Origin: Streptomyces lilacinus
GTDB taxonomy: Bacteria; Actinomycetota; Actinomycetes; Streptomycetales; Streptomycetaceae
Assembly (NCBI GenBank): GCA_000715685.1
Contig: KL569383.1
Coordinates: 23,568 to 39,555, forward strand
Length of the DNA: 15,988 bases
Direction: 5' to 3'
The number at the start of each line of letters is the position of its first letter. Positions within the stretch are counted from its first letter, which is position 1. The notes under the pieces were generated by a model. That model had not been told where the DNA came from, made no database searches, and saw nothing but the letters and a program-made list of their open reading frames with translations. Positions 6,496-13,759 of the stretch are shown here, one piece after another. The position numbers and the translations under genes were made by a program.

Positions 6496-6876
6496 ATGTC
6501 CAGGTGGGACATCAAGCCAGCCGCCGTGCAGGGGGTACTCCAACGGACCGTCGAGGTGGCCGGCAAGCTGCACGGCGAGTCCACGTCGTACGTGGAGCAC
6601 GTGAAGTCGGCCGCCGGCAACGCCGGCACACTGCTCGGCCCGTGTGACGCCCGCGAGGGCCTCGTCGGCATGGCGCTGACGGCATACGCGAACAGCGCCT
6701 TACCGGAACTGCAGGCCGTCTCGGACCGCGCCCAGACGTCGGTGCAGGGCGCACTGGACGCGGCCCTCGCGTACGTACAGGGCGACGAGGAGATGGCTGC
6801 GGATCTTCAGAAGGCGGCCATCAGAACGGCGGAGCCGAAGACGTACGGGAAGTACGCCGAAGGCAGGAAGTCGTGA
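6496..6876 (+). CDS. DUF6507-type small helical protein (WXG100-like)
   Basis: Protein of 126 aa, mostly helical, with no signal peptide or membrane helix. The start MSRWDIKPAAVQGVL and the overall length match what I recall as DUF6507, a Streptomyces family encoded directly before large WXG/LXG-like toxins. By analogy with ESX/type VII pairs it may be a chaperone or co-secreted partner of the next protein; that is inference. ATG 6496 has a strong SD (GAGGGGAAGG, 7 bases away). It overlaps the next start by 4 bases (GTGA at 6873-6876), so the two are translationally coupled. It carries an in-frame TTA codon (6700-6702) within NSALPEL, predicting bldA dependence. Confidence 0.82.
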   Translation: MSRWDIKPAAVQGVLQRTVEVAGKLHGESTSYVEHVKSAAGNAGTLLGPCDAREGLVGMALTAYANSALPELQAVSDRAQTSVQGALDAALAYVQGDEEMAADLQKAAIRTAEPKTYGKYAEGRKS

Positions 6877-8942
6877 TCGACCCCATCTTCATCCCCCACT
6901 TCTCGGGGGACATCGGCGGCCTGGAAAAGGACATATCCGCGTTACAGAAGGTGGCGTCGGATGTCCGCACGACGGGTGCGGACACGCACACGACGTTCCA
7001 GGGCCTGAGCGCCTGCTACGAGGCGCCCGAGGCGGCGCAGCTGTTCGCGACAACGATCCCGGTACGGGACAAGGCGGACCACTTCGCGGACGGGCTCGAG
7101 AAGGTGAAGTCCGCGCTGTCGGAGTACGCGCACGAGATCCGGCCGATCGTGAAGGAACTGGACAGCCTGCGCGAGCAGGCGGTGGCGTTCCGTGCGGAGG
7201 CCGGCGATGGCGACGGCTGGCGCAAGGACCAGGGCAAGGTCGACAAGAACGAGCACCTGATCCAGGCGGTGACGGCGGCGCAGGAGAAGTTCCACGCGGC
7301 GGAGCGCAACGCCTTCAACAAAATCACCGCGGTATTCGGCGGCCCCCAACTGCGGCAGGACGACGGTACGCATCAGAAGGGGATGTACGGCTACGACCCC
7401 AACGAGGCGTCGAAGGCCACGAAGACGCCGTGGGGCGAGGTGGAGGGCCGCAAGTACGAAGGCGTGGAAGCGGCCCTGCACTGGACGTCGGACAAGGCGA
7501 CCAGCCTTGTCCAGGGCTTCTTCGTCGACGGCGCGTGGGAGAGCCTCAAGGGCCTGGGGCATCTGGCCAACTTTTTCGACCAGAAGACGTTCCAGGAGTC
7601 GTGGAAGAACCTCGGCTACACGGTCTCGGGCATTGGCATCTACGCGGTGAAGCCGGTCGACTGGATTCTGGACCACGGGGGCCTCGAGGACAAGGACAGC
7701 GCGTACGAGATCAGGTCGAAGCAGGCGGCCAAGGAGTTCGGCAAGTCCCTGATCGCCTACGACGAGTGGGACAAGAACCCCACCCGCGCCTTCGGCACGG
7801 TCGCGTTCAACGCCCTCACCCTCGGAACCATCCCTCTACTGAAAGCGGGCAAGGCGGGCAAGGCGGGCGTTGCCGCGAAGACGGCCGGCGCCCTGGGCAA
7901 GGTGGGCCTGCTCGTCGACCCGATGACGTACGCCAGAGCAGGCGCCGGCCTGGGCCTGAAGGGCGCGAAACTCGCCCTCCCGAAGGTCGGCGAACTAGCT
8001 GCGGAGCTCCACCAGAAACTCGGCCAGCTGACGAGCCACGCCGACGGCATCAAGTACACGACCCACGACGGCAAGACCGCGACCCTGGACAACGAGGGCA
8101 ACCTCCGCAATGCCGACCACGACATAACGGACCCCATAGAGGCCGCCAAGAAGGAGCCGAGCAAGCACGATCTCGGCAATACCCAAGCGTCAGCCCAGGC
8201 CGACCGGCAGGTCTATGCCCACGCGGGCGGCGGCCACGGGTCTGCTCACAACCATCCTGCGGGAGGTGGCGGCCAGGGCGCGCCACACCCGGGCCATGCC
8301 ACCGGAAGCACCGGCCAGAGCTCGTCTGCGCATACAGAAGCTGGCCGCGTCTCCGGCGACGACGTGCATTCACCTTCGCATGGCAACGAATCACTGCCCG
8401 CCGGGGCTGAACATCCGACGCAGGGAAGCCAAGGACCACACCAGGATGCACGGTCCGGCGAGCGCCATGCTGGAGCAGGCCACGGCACGGGGGAGGAAAA
8501 CCCGCCCTTCGAGCGAGGAGGACAGGTCGAGCAACAGATTCGCGATCAACTCCGTAGGTCAGGGGTGAAGCCGGGCGACTTGGACAGGGTCCTCACCAAC
8601 CTCGAGGTACACCCCGCAGGCAAGGAGGTTGCCGAGATCCTCGCGTCTGGCCGATACACGGGACGCTACGGATACAACGGTGTCGTCGCCAGCATGAGCC
8701 ATGCGAATATGATTCCAGGCGCACTGGACCAGTTCCGATTGGCCGACCGCTTGCATGCCCGCGGAATTCACGATGTCGTCTTCGAAGCGAAGACGGGGTA
8801 TGAGATCAAGCCGGGCATACGGTGCGGAGATGGAACCGACCTGGATGTCTTGGCGAGGGACTCCAGTGGAAAAACATACGGATACCAGTTCAAGGACATC
8901 GAAAATCCGAAGAGCTGTTTCAAAAGATATTCTCGAACCTGA
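6873..8942 (+). CDS. Large polymorphic-toxin-like protein, C-terminus lost to a frameshift
   Basis: As read, 689 aa. Residues 1-120 are a helical WXG/LXG-like secretion domain (FIPHFSGDIGGLEKDISAL, then CYEAPEAAQLFATT in place of a WxG turn). Residues ~185-400 are a central region with Gly/Ala-rich hydrophobic stretches (LGTIPLLKAGKAGKAG). Residues ~445-545 are a low-complexity His/Gly/Ser linker. From ~545 a separate C-terminal domain begins. It contains VVFEAKTGYEIKPG, then DGTDLDVLARDSSGKTYGYQFK, an order of acidic residues then Q-x-K that resembles PD-(D/E)xK nucleases (inference). After ENPK (8912) the frame is lost and ends SCFKRYSRT-stop. The proper tail is in another frame to 9145. 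GTG 6873 overlaps the DUF6507 stop. A TTA codon sits at 6942-6944. GC falls in the toxin tip, typical of exchanged cassettes. Confidence 0.85.
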   Translation: MIDPIFIPHFSGDIGGLEKDISALQKVASDVRTTGADTHTTFQGLSACYEAPEAAQLFATTIPVRDKADHFADGLEKVKSALSEYAHEIRPIVKELDSLREQAVAFRAEAGDGDGWRKDQGKVDKNEHLIQAVTAAQEKFHAAERNAFNKITAVFGGPQLRQDDGTHQKGMYGYDPNEASKATKTPWGEVEGRKYEGVEAALHWTSDKATSLVQGFFVDGAWESLKGLGHLANFFDQKTFQESWKNLGYTVSGIGIYAVKPVDWILDHGGLEDKDSAYEIRSKQAAKEFGKSLIAYDEWDKNPTRAFGTVAFNALTLGTIPLLKAGKAGKAGVAAKTAGALGKVGLLVDPMTYARAGAGLGLKGAKLALPKVGELAAELHQKLGQLTSHADGIKYTTHDGKTATLDNEGNLRNADHDITDPIEAAKKEPSKHDLGNTQASAQADRQVYAHAGGGHGSAHNHPAGGGGQGAPHPGHATGSTGQSSSAHTEAGRVSGDDVHSPSHGNESLPAGAEHPTQGSQGPHQDARSGERHAGAGHGTGEENPPFERGGQVEQQIRDQLRRSGVKPGDLDRVLTNLEVHPAGKEVAEILASGRYTGRYGYNGVVASMSHANMIPGALDQFRLADRLHARGIHDVVFEAKTGYEIKPGIRCGDGTDLDVLARDSSGKTYGYQFKDIENPKSCFKRYSRT

Positions 8943-9145
8943 AGCAACTGGACGCGTCCCATGCAGACGCGAAGATATTTGTGGTTCAAACCAGGGGCAC
9001 CCTGGCAGAGTTGGCCGAAAAGAACGTGGCCCAGCGCCTTGCCGAGGTGTACAGCGACCATAACGTACATTTCATCATACGAGTCGAGGATGGAACCCTG
9101 ATGATTCCTCCCGGTGGCTCCTTCACGCCAGGAGAAGCACTGTGA
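8912..9145 (+). pseudogene. Displaced C-terminal tail of the toxin gene (-1 frame)
   Basis: From about 8912 the frame shifted by one base reads ELFQKIFSNLKQLDASHADA, then KIFVVQTRGTLAELAEKN and ends in FTPGEAL at the TGA 9143-9145. This is protein-like, without an own start or SD. It joins naturally to ENPK of the upstream frame if one base (for example a G, making AAG GAG) is restored near 8912, giving a toxin of about 757 aa. Its stop overlaps the GTG start of the next gene (GTGA), the spacing expected of an intact toxin-immunity pair. No classical slippery heptamer was found, so a mutation or sequencing error is more likely than programmed frameshifting. Confidence 0.75.
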
Positions 9146-10152
9146 TCACCACCACGCCAGTAGCTCAATGGAGCTGGGGGCGTGACCTCGAAACCACGGA
9201 CGGCGTCAGTGAGTGTGTCAAGGCAGCACTGGGATCCTTTGCCGCTCTCAGCCAAGCCGGGCTGACCTCCAGGGAAGCTGTACTCCGTCTGAAGGTCCGC
9301 GAATTCGGGAATCGTGATTCCCTCCTCTACCAGGCCGACATCGCAGTGAGCGACCAGCTGTCCGAAGCGGATGTGAACCAGATCGCGGCGGAGGTGAAGC
9401 GTGCGCTTGCCCCCGGAAGGACCGGCACGATCGACGCCGATGTCCTCTGCTCCGGGCAGTGGCGCGGGGAGGACGGGCAGCACCGCGAGGGCCAGATTTT
9501 CACTCTCGCTACATCCGTAACAGCCGGCTATCTCGTCGTGCGCCTGCAGACGTTCTCTGACGCATGGATGCGGTACGACCTCAAGGGGCATGAGCAAGCG
9601 GCCGCTTACAGACGGAACCAACCCGCCCTCGCTTCCGCGCTCAGCGCCATCGCGGCCGAGATCGGCGAGGAAACAGATCCTGATGATCCGACCTGGTTTG
9701 GCGTTCCAACGGAGACAGGAGTTGATAATTACTTCGACGAGGATGGCTCAGCGCGCGACGTCTGGAATTCTTTCGAAATCCCCTACCGCAAGCGGGTTTT
9801 CCATTACGAGGCCGGATTCACACAGGCCGGCTACAAGAAGTCAACCACTGCCGAAATCACGTACGTTCCAGTGGTCGACGCCACAGGGGTCCTCGGGTAC
9901 GTGTGGGCAGCAGACAGCGACCAAGCGGCAAGCTACGAGCCGCGAGATGTAGCCGGCGAAAGGGCCTTCGAGGTTGGCCTGCTGTGGTTGGAACAACTAC
10001 GGAAGGCAAAGGAGCTCGGCCTCTCCCCCTCAGGTGCTCTCACGGCACTTCGGAACGTTCCCGCCGAGGCCTGCCAGAGCCAAATTCTCCCCGGGTCACA
10101 ACGGATCGCTCCCGACTTGGCGACGCTGCGGGAGATCGCGGCAAGCGAATAG
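9142..10152 (+). CDS. Putative immunity protein directly downstream of the toxin
   Basis: 336 aa, soluble, acidic, with no signal peptide or membrane helix; I cannot assign a named family with confidence. The C-terminal half (TGVLGYVWAADSDQAASYEP, then ERAFEVGLLWLEQLRKAKELGLSPSGAL) resembles proteins I recall beside toxin genes in Streptomyces. GTG 9142 has AGGAG 7 bases upstream and shares GTGA with the stop of the displaced toxin tail, so it was translationally coupled to the toxin. That position is the classic one for the cognate immunity gene. An alternative is an accessory or adaptor protein for secretion. Confidence 0.72.
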   Translation: MITTTPVAQWSWGRDLETTDGVSECVKAALGSFAALSQAGLTSREAVLRLKVREFGNRDSLLYQADIAVSDQLSEADVNQIAAEVKRALAPGRTGTIDADVLCSGQWRGEDGQHREGQIFTLATSVTAGYLVVRLQTFSDAWMRYDLKGHEQAAAYRRNQPALASALSAIAAEIGEETDPDDPTWFGVPTETGVDNYFDEDGSARDVWNSFEIPYRKRVFHYEAGFTQAGYKKSTTAEITYVPVVDATGVLGYVWAADSDQAASYEPRDVAGERAFEVGLLWLEQLRKAKELGLSPSGALTALRNVPAEACQSQILPGSQRIAPDLATLREIAASE

Positions 10153-10232
10153 AGGGCAGCTGGATCCGCTTCTCCCTGACCCCCTGCCGGAACTGCCCAC
10201 CGGCAACAACCTCATCCACGGGAAGCAGAGAG

Positions 10233-10715
10233 ATGACGGACGCCCCAGACGAAGCCCCGCCCGCCTTCTACGTCTTCTTGACCGCAGGCCCCGACATGCC
10301 CAGCCGCATGGTGAAGGCATTGGCGGACATCTTCGCACTGCCGAGCCACGAGATCGAACTCTACGAGAGCGATCACGTTGAGGACTGCACCTGGGATACC
10401 CAGATGCAGTGCGAATGGACGGCGTTCCAGGGCGACATCACCTGGTCCTTCCATGTCTCAGCAGCAGACAGCGTCGCGTACCAACCTTCCGAGAAGGACC
10501 TCGCAGTGCGACTTGCCCGAGAAATGGGTGCTCCCATCCTGTTCCCCAGCACCAGGTCGCCCGCAACCTGGTGGCTGGTAACGACAAACGGAGAGTTGAC
10601 CTATGCCTGCCTCGAGGAACCTGAAGAAAGTAACAACGACTTCACCGTCTATTCGGTCGCATTCCCTGTGCCGGAGTTCCCCAACGCCCGCGTGAGCGAC
10701 TTCTCCCGAGGGTGA
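10233..10715 (+). CDS. Small cytosolic protein, immunity-like, unassigned
   Basis: 160 aa with no membrane segment or signal. It is rich in acidic and aromatic residues (ELYESDHVEDCTWDTQMQCE, then a Trp pair in PATWWLV and TYACLEEPEE). Such compact acidic alpha/beta proteins behind a toxin are often immunity proteins, but I do not recognise the family. ATG 10233 is preferred, with GGAAG about 9 bases upstream; the open frame extends back to 9903 inside the previous gene and is not convincing there. It lies 80 bp after the first immunity candidate and 4 bp before the next gene, so it is probably in the same transcript. Confidence 0.7.
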   Translation: MTDAPDEAPPAFYVFLTAGPDMPSRMVKALADIFALPSHEIELYESDHVEDCTWDTQMQCEWTAFQGDITWSFHVSAADSVAYQPSEKDLAVRLAREMGAPILFPSTRSPATWWLVTTNGELTYACLEEPEESNNDFTVYSVAFPVPEFPNARVSDFSRG

Positions 10716-10719
10716 GCGC

Positions 10720-11097
10720 ATGAGCTTGAGCGTGGATGTCTTCGTCATCGGGAGCGACGGGAAGCTCATCATCCTCGACGTGCCCCCGGACTGCTCCGAC
10801 TTGGCAGGGTTCGAGCGGTGGCGCACGACGGTCTGGGGTTCCGAACCAGTCCGATCCCTTGGGGCGAGGTTTCTGCCTCAGCTCGCCACCGAGGACCTGT
10901 ATGTCTACCCCGGAGACGTACAGGACTTCCTGGACGAATGCGGCCTTGTTCTCGGCAACCTCCCCCGGATAGCCGCTCGCCTCGAGCCGTCGAAGTCCTT
11001 CGAGTGGTACATGGACGCCATACCGGCCAGGCTGGCCAACATCATTGACGCGGCAAGGCGAGCACAGCGCATCGGTGGCGGTGTGCTCATCTGGTAG
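10720..11097 (+). CDS. Small protein, immunity-like, unassigned
   Basis: 125 aa, soluble. It starts with a beta-rich segment (SLSVDVFVIGSDGKLIILDV), has a central LATEDLYVYPGDVQDFLDEC and a helical end (IPARLANIIDAARRAQRIGG). This layout is seen in small Streptomyces proteins near polymorphic toxins, but I cannot name the family. The SD GAGGG overlaps the previous stop region (stop at 10713-10715, ATG 10720), so translation is probably coupled. Function is inferred from context: an orphan or second immunity protein. Confidence 0.72.
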   Translation: MSLSVDVFVIGSDGKLIILDVPPDCSDLAGFERWRTTVWGSEPVRSLGARFLPQLATEDLYVYPGDVQDFLDECGLVLGNLPRIAARLEPSKSFEWYMDAIPARLANIIDAARRAQRIGGGVLIW

Positions 11098-11150
11098 CCG
11101 GCCCTACCGCACCACCCCCTCCCCCACATACGAACCCAGGAACTCCCCCC

Positions 11151-11939
11151 ATGCCCTACTCCGAAGCCTTCACGGCATTGCTCCTCACCCGCTTCGACGG
11201 CGAGCCGACCGGAGACATCTACGACGTCATATACGCCGGCTTCGACGACCCCGCCCACCGCGACCGCGTCACCGGTCTCGAGGCGCTGATGAATGACCCA
11301 GCGGCGCCGGAGCTGGAGCGCTTCCTGGCCTGCGTCGCGCTCACCCTGTGGTGCGAACCAGCCGGCTACGAAGCGATCATCCACGCAGCCGCCGATCCCA
11401 AGCGCACACCCTGGTACGACTTCAGCATCGATCGGAAGTTCTCCGTCGACAGCACCTTCTCCCAGCTCGCCGACGCCGTCAGCAGCAGCCACTACTTGGT
11501 CGAGGAAAAGGGCACCGCAGCTCTTCGAACCGAGGCTTTCCGGGCTCTCGTGCGGATCGCGGACAGCGAGTACTTCGAGGACAAGCTGGATGTGTTGTTC
11601 GAGGAGGCCACGGTGCAGGCGGTCCTCGCCGACATCGAGGATGTCGTCGCACGCGGCGTGCGATCGCTCGCAGCCGGCGAGAAGTACCTCTTCGATCTGC
11701 CCACGCAGCTGATCGACCTCGCCGGTGCGGTCTCCCTCGTCGACGAGGCGCTGGCCGTGCGGATGGCGATGAACGTGCTGGACGTATCCTGCTTCCCCCG
11801 TGCGCTGAGGCATGCCACCACCATCGTGTTCCGCGCCGAGGGACCGGAGGCTCGGCGCTTCGGTGAGCATTTGATGGCGGTCGGGGATGACGAGATTCGC
11901 AAGCTCGTCCTGGAAGCACGGGAGCACGACGGGCGATGA
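11151..11939 (+). CDS. Helical (HEAT-like) protein, possible immunity protein
   Basis: 262 aa, all-helical in appearance, with repeated amphipathic helices such as ELERFLACVALTLW, TEAFRALVRIADSEYFEDKL and SLVDEALAVRMAMNVL. This suggests a helical-repeat scaffold, but I cannot assign a family. No signal or membrane segment. ATG 11151 has CAGGAA about 8 bases before it. A 53-bp gap separates it from the upstream gene, so it may have its own promoter. Its stop overlaps the start of the pentapeptide-repeat gene (ATGA at 11936-11939), indicating a coupled pair. A protective, toxin-neutralising role is inference from location. Confidence 0.7.
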   Translation: MPYSEAFTALLLTRFDGEPTGDIYDVIYAGFDDPAHRDRVTGLEALMNDPAAPELERFLACVALTLWCEPAGYEAIIHAAADPKRTPWYDFSIDRKFSVDSTFSQLADAVSSSHYLVEEKGTAALRTEAFRALVRIADSEYFEDKLDVLFEEATVQAVLADIEDVVARGVRSLAAGEKYLFDLPTQLIDLAGAVSLVDEALAVRMAMNVLDVSCFPRALRHATTIVFRAEGPEARRFGEHLMAVGDDEIRKLVLEAREHDGR

Positions 11940-12619
11940 CGGCGGATCCTCGCGATTGCGTGAGAAGGGTCAGGTCGCTGCCGCTGGACAAGAAGGCCGC
12001 GGCCGTTATGGCGGAGTGGGAATCCTCGGGCGCCGACATCACCCTCGACGCGACGTGCCTCGACCTCACGGGGGCCGACTTCTCACGGGCGGACTTCGCC
12101 AACGGAATGCTGTTCGACGCGGTCCTCCGCGGCGTCCGGTTCACGGGAGCGGACCTGTACCGAGCCCACCTGGAGGGCTCCGACCTCAGCCGCGCCGATC
12201 TCTCCGACTGCTGGTTGGCAAAGGCGGTGCTCGACGAGGCCTTGCTGCGGGGAGCCAATCTCGAGGGCGCCAATCTGGGCAGCGCCGAGCTGTACCAAGT
12301 CGACGCCACCGACGCGAACTTCCGAAATTGCCGGCTCAATTCGGCAATGCTGCTCTCCGTGCAGCTCAGAGGCGCCGACCTGTCCCACGCCACGGTGGAC
12401 CAGACGTCCTTCCAGGTCGTGATGGACGACCGCACGGTCGTCGAGGGTCTCGAGGGGACCGTGTTCGGACCCGCCCACGTCACCGAGGGCGATCAGCTCC
12501 GGGAAATCTCAGGCGCCGAGCTCGAACGCTGGCTCAACGACCGCGGCGCCCGCGTACGCGTCATCGGCCCCCTCCACGACGCGGCACCGGCCGGGGCCGC
12601 GGTCGTCTCGCCGACCTGA
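11936..12619 (+). CDS. Pentapeptide-repeat protein
   Basis: 227 aa. Residues ~35-158 consist of A(D/N)LXX-type repeats (LDLTGADFSRADFANG, FTGADLYRAHLEGSDLSRAD, RGANLEGANLGSAEL, RGADLSHATVDQ), which fold into a right-handed quadrilateral beta-helix. Some family members mimic DNA and shield gyrase (Qnr, MfpA, McbG), while most have no known role. The C-terminal ~60 residues are outside the repeat and end in an Ala/Pro-rich tail. The 4-bp overlap with the upstream helical protein means they are made together. Behind a toxin with a possible nuclease tip, a DNA-mimic protective role is conceivable but unproven. Confidence 0.85.
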   Translation: MTADPRDCVRRVRSLPLDKKAAAVMAEWESSGADITLDATCLDLTGADFSRADFANGMLFDAVLRGVRFTGADLYRAHLEGSDLSRADLSDCWLAKAVLDEALLRGANLEGANLGSAELYQVDATDANFRNCRLNSAMLLSVQLRGADLSHATVDQTSFQVVMDDRTVVEGLEGTVFGPAHVTEGDQLREISGAELERWLNDRGARVRVIGPLHDAAPAGAAVVSPT

Positions 12620-12636
12620 ACCCACTCACGCCTCAG

Positions 12637-12663
12637 CCGTCACCGTCACCGTCACCGTCACCG
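12637..12663 (+). repeat. Short tandem repeat CCGTCA x 4.5
   Basis: Four perfect copies of CCGTCA (12637-12660) and a partial fifth lie in the gap between the pentapeptide-repeat gene and the AbiEi-like gene. The unit is 6 bp, has no spacers and does not code. It could vary in copy number by slippage and alter the spacing of elements upstream of 12716. Confidence 0.8.
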
Positions 12664-12667
12664 AGAG

Positions 12668-12676
12668 TTATCCACA
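12668..12676 (+). promoter_or_regulatory. TTATCCACA box upstream of the AbiEi-like gene
   Basis: TTATCCACA equals the high-affinity DnaA 9-mer known from E. coli; Streptomyces oriC boxes favour TTGTCCACA. It is single, with no cluster, so not an origin. It sits about 40 bp before the AbiEi/DUF559-like gene, where it could be part of a promoter or a regulator site. Coincidence is possible. Confidence 0.4.
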
Positions 12677-12715
12677 GGCCTCGCGGAACCGCCGCCGATG
12701 CGCTGTCCTGGAGTC

Positions 12716-13759
12716 ATGAAACGGGGGGAACAGCGGGACCTCCACGAGGTCGCCGCAGCACAGGGTGGGGTGTTGTTGACGTCGCAGGCCATCGCCTGCG
12801 GGCTGCGGCCCAGCGGGGCGGCGGGAGCGCTGCGGCGGGCCGGCTGGACACGGCTGCTTAACGGGGCCTGGGCTCAGCCGGGCCGGCGGGCAGGGCTTCG
12901 GTTGCGGTTACGGGCCGTGCAGCTGCGGCACCCAAACTGGGTCGGCAGTCACGGCTCGGCGGCAGCCGCGCACGGCATTCCGGTGCCCCGCTCGGACGAC
13001 ACGGTCGAGCTCACCGATCCCCGGTGCCGCGGGCAGTCCCGCGCGCCCGGCGTGATCGTGCACGCGATACGGCTGGACGAGCACGAGGTCACCGTCGTCG
13101 ACGGCGTACGGATCACCACGCCTCTCCGCACGGTCTGCGACCTGCTCATGGCCCTGCCGACGCATGATGCCGTCATCGCCGCCGACTACGTACTCGCCAA
13201 GGACCTGGCCAGCCGACAGCAGATCGCTCAGGCCATCGGCCCCGGCGGCGGCTCCCGTCGGCGGAACTCACGGGCGGCCCGCAGAGCCCTCGCCCTGACC
13301 GATCCGGCATCCGGCTCGCCGGCGGAGACCATGGCCCGGCTGCACCTGCACGCTGCCGGGTTGTTCCCGGAGGCGCAGGTCGAGGTGGAGACGGTGAACG
13401 GACGGTGGTTGCGGGTCGACTTCCTGTTCCGGGAGGAGGGGCTGGCACTCGAGGTGGAGGGCTTCACCTGGCACGGCACACGGTCCGCCCATCAGAACGA
13501 CATCCACCGCTTCAATGAGCTGGCAGGCTGCCGAGAAGTCCGTCGGATCCTGCGGTTCAGCAGTGACGACGTTTTCTTCCACCCCCGGTTGGTGATCCGC
13601 ACCATTCAGGAGACGCTGGCCGCGCTGCGGGAGAGCGGCCCCGCGACCACCGGCTCCTCTATCGTGGGCGCCGGCGTTCATCCGAACATCCCATCTCACG
13701 AGGGGGCGATACCGTGCCCGAGCTCAACTGGATCCCGGCCACCGACGACGAGACGATGA
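12716..13759 (+). CDS. AbiEi-like / DUF559 (Vsr-like endonuclease fold) protein
   Basis: 347 aa. The N-terminal ~90 residues resemble AbiEi-type antitoxin winged-helix domains (LLTSQAIACGLRPSG, then RRAGWTRLLNGAW). The C-terminal ~110 residues resemble DUF559, the very-short-patch-repair/PD-(D/E)xK fold, with Asp235 in LRVDFLF, then LEVEGFTWHG (Glu246/248) and ILRFSSDDVFFHP. Such proteins are very common in actinobacteria, and their reaction is not established. I chose ATG 12716 over in-frame ATG 12698 because homologous sequence begins near QRDLHEVAAAQGG; spacing from GGAG is short either way. A TTA codon is at 12908-12910. The last 46 bp overlap the next gene in another frame, and the tail there is Ser/Thr/Pro-rich, so the true C-terminus carries little information. 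Confidence 0.82.
   Translation: MKRGEQRDLHEVAAAQGGVLLTSQAIACGLRPSGAAGALRRAGWTRLLNGAWAQPGRRAGLRLRLRAVQLRHPNWVGSHGSAAAAHGIPVPRSDDTVELTDPRCRGQSRAPGVIVHAIRLDEHEVTVVDGVRITTPLRTVCDLLMALPTHDAVIAADYVLAKDLASRQQIAQAIGPGGGSRRRNSRAARRALALTDPASGSPAETMARLHLHAAGLFPEAQVEVETVNGRWLRVDFLFREEGLALEVEGFTWHGTRSAHQNDIHRFNELAGCREVRRILRFSSDDVFFHPRLVIRTIQETLAALRESGPATTGSSIVGAGVHPNIPSHEGAIPCPSSTGSRPPTTRR

Noticed and set aside
8901..8930. Programmed -1 ribosomal frameshifting in the toxin gene
   Set aside because: The direction of shift fits, but no X-XXY-YYZ heptamer is in frame near the crossover and no strong downstream structure was evident. A single lost base is simpler.
12637..12676. CRISPR array, iteron origin or oriC
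   Set aside because: Six-base units without spacers are not CRISPR; a single TTATCCACA with no cluster, no AT-rich region and no dnaA/dnaN or rep gene does not support an origin.
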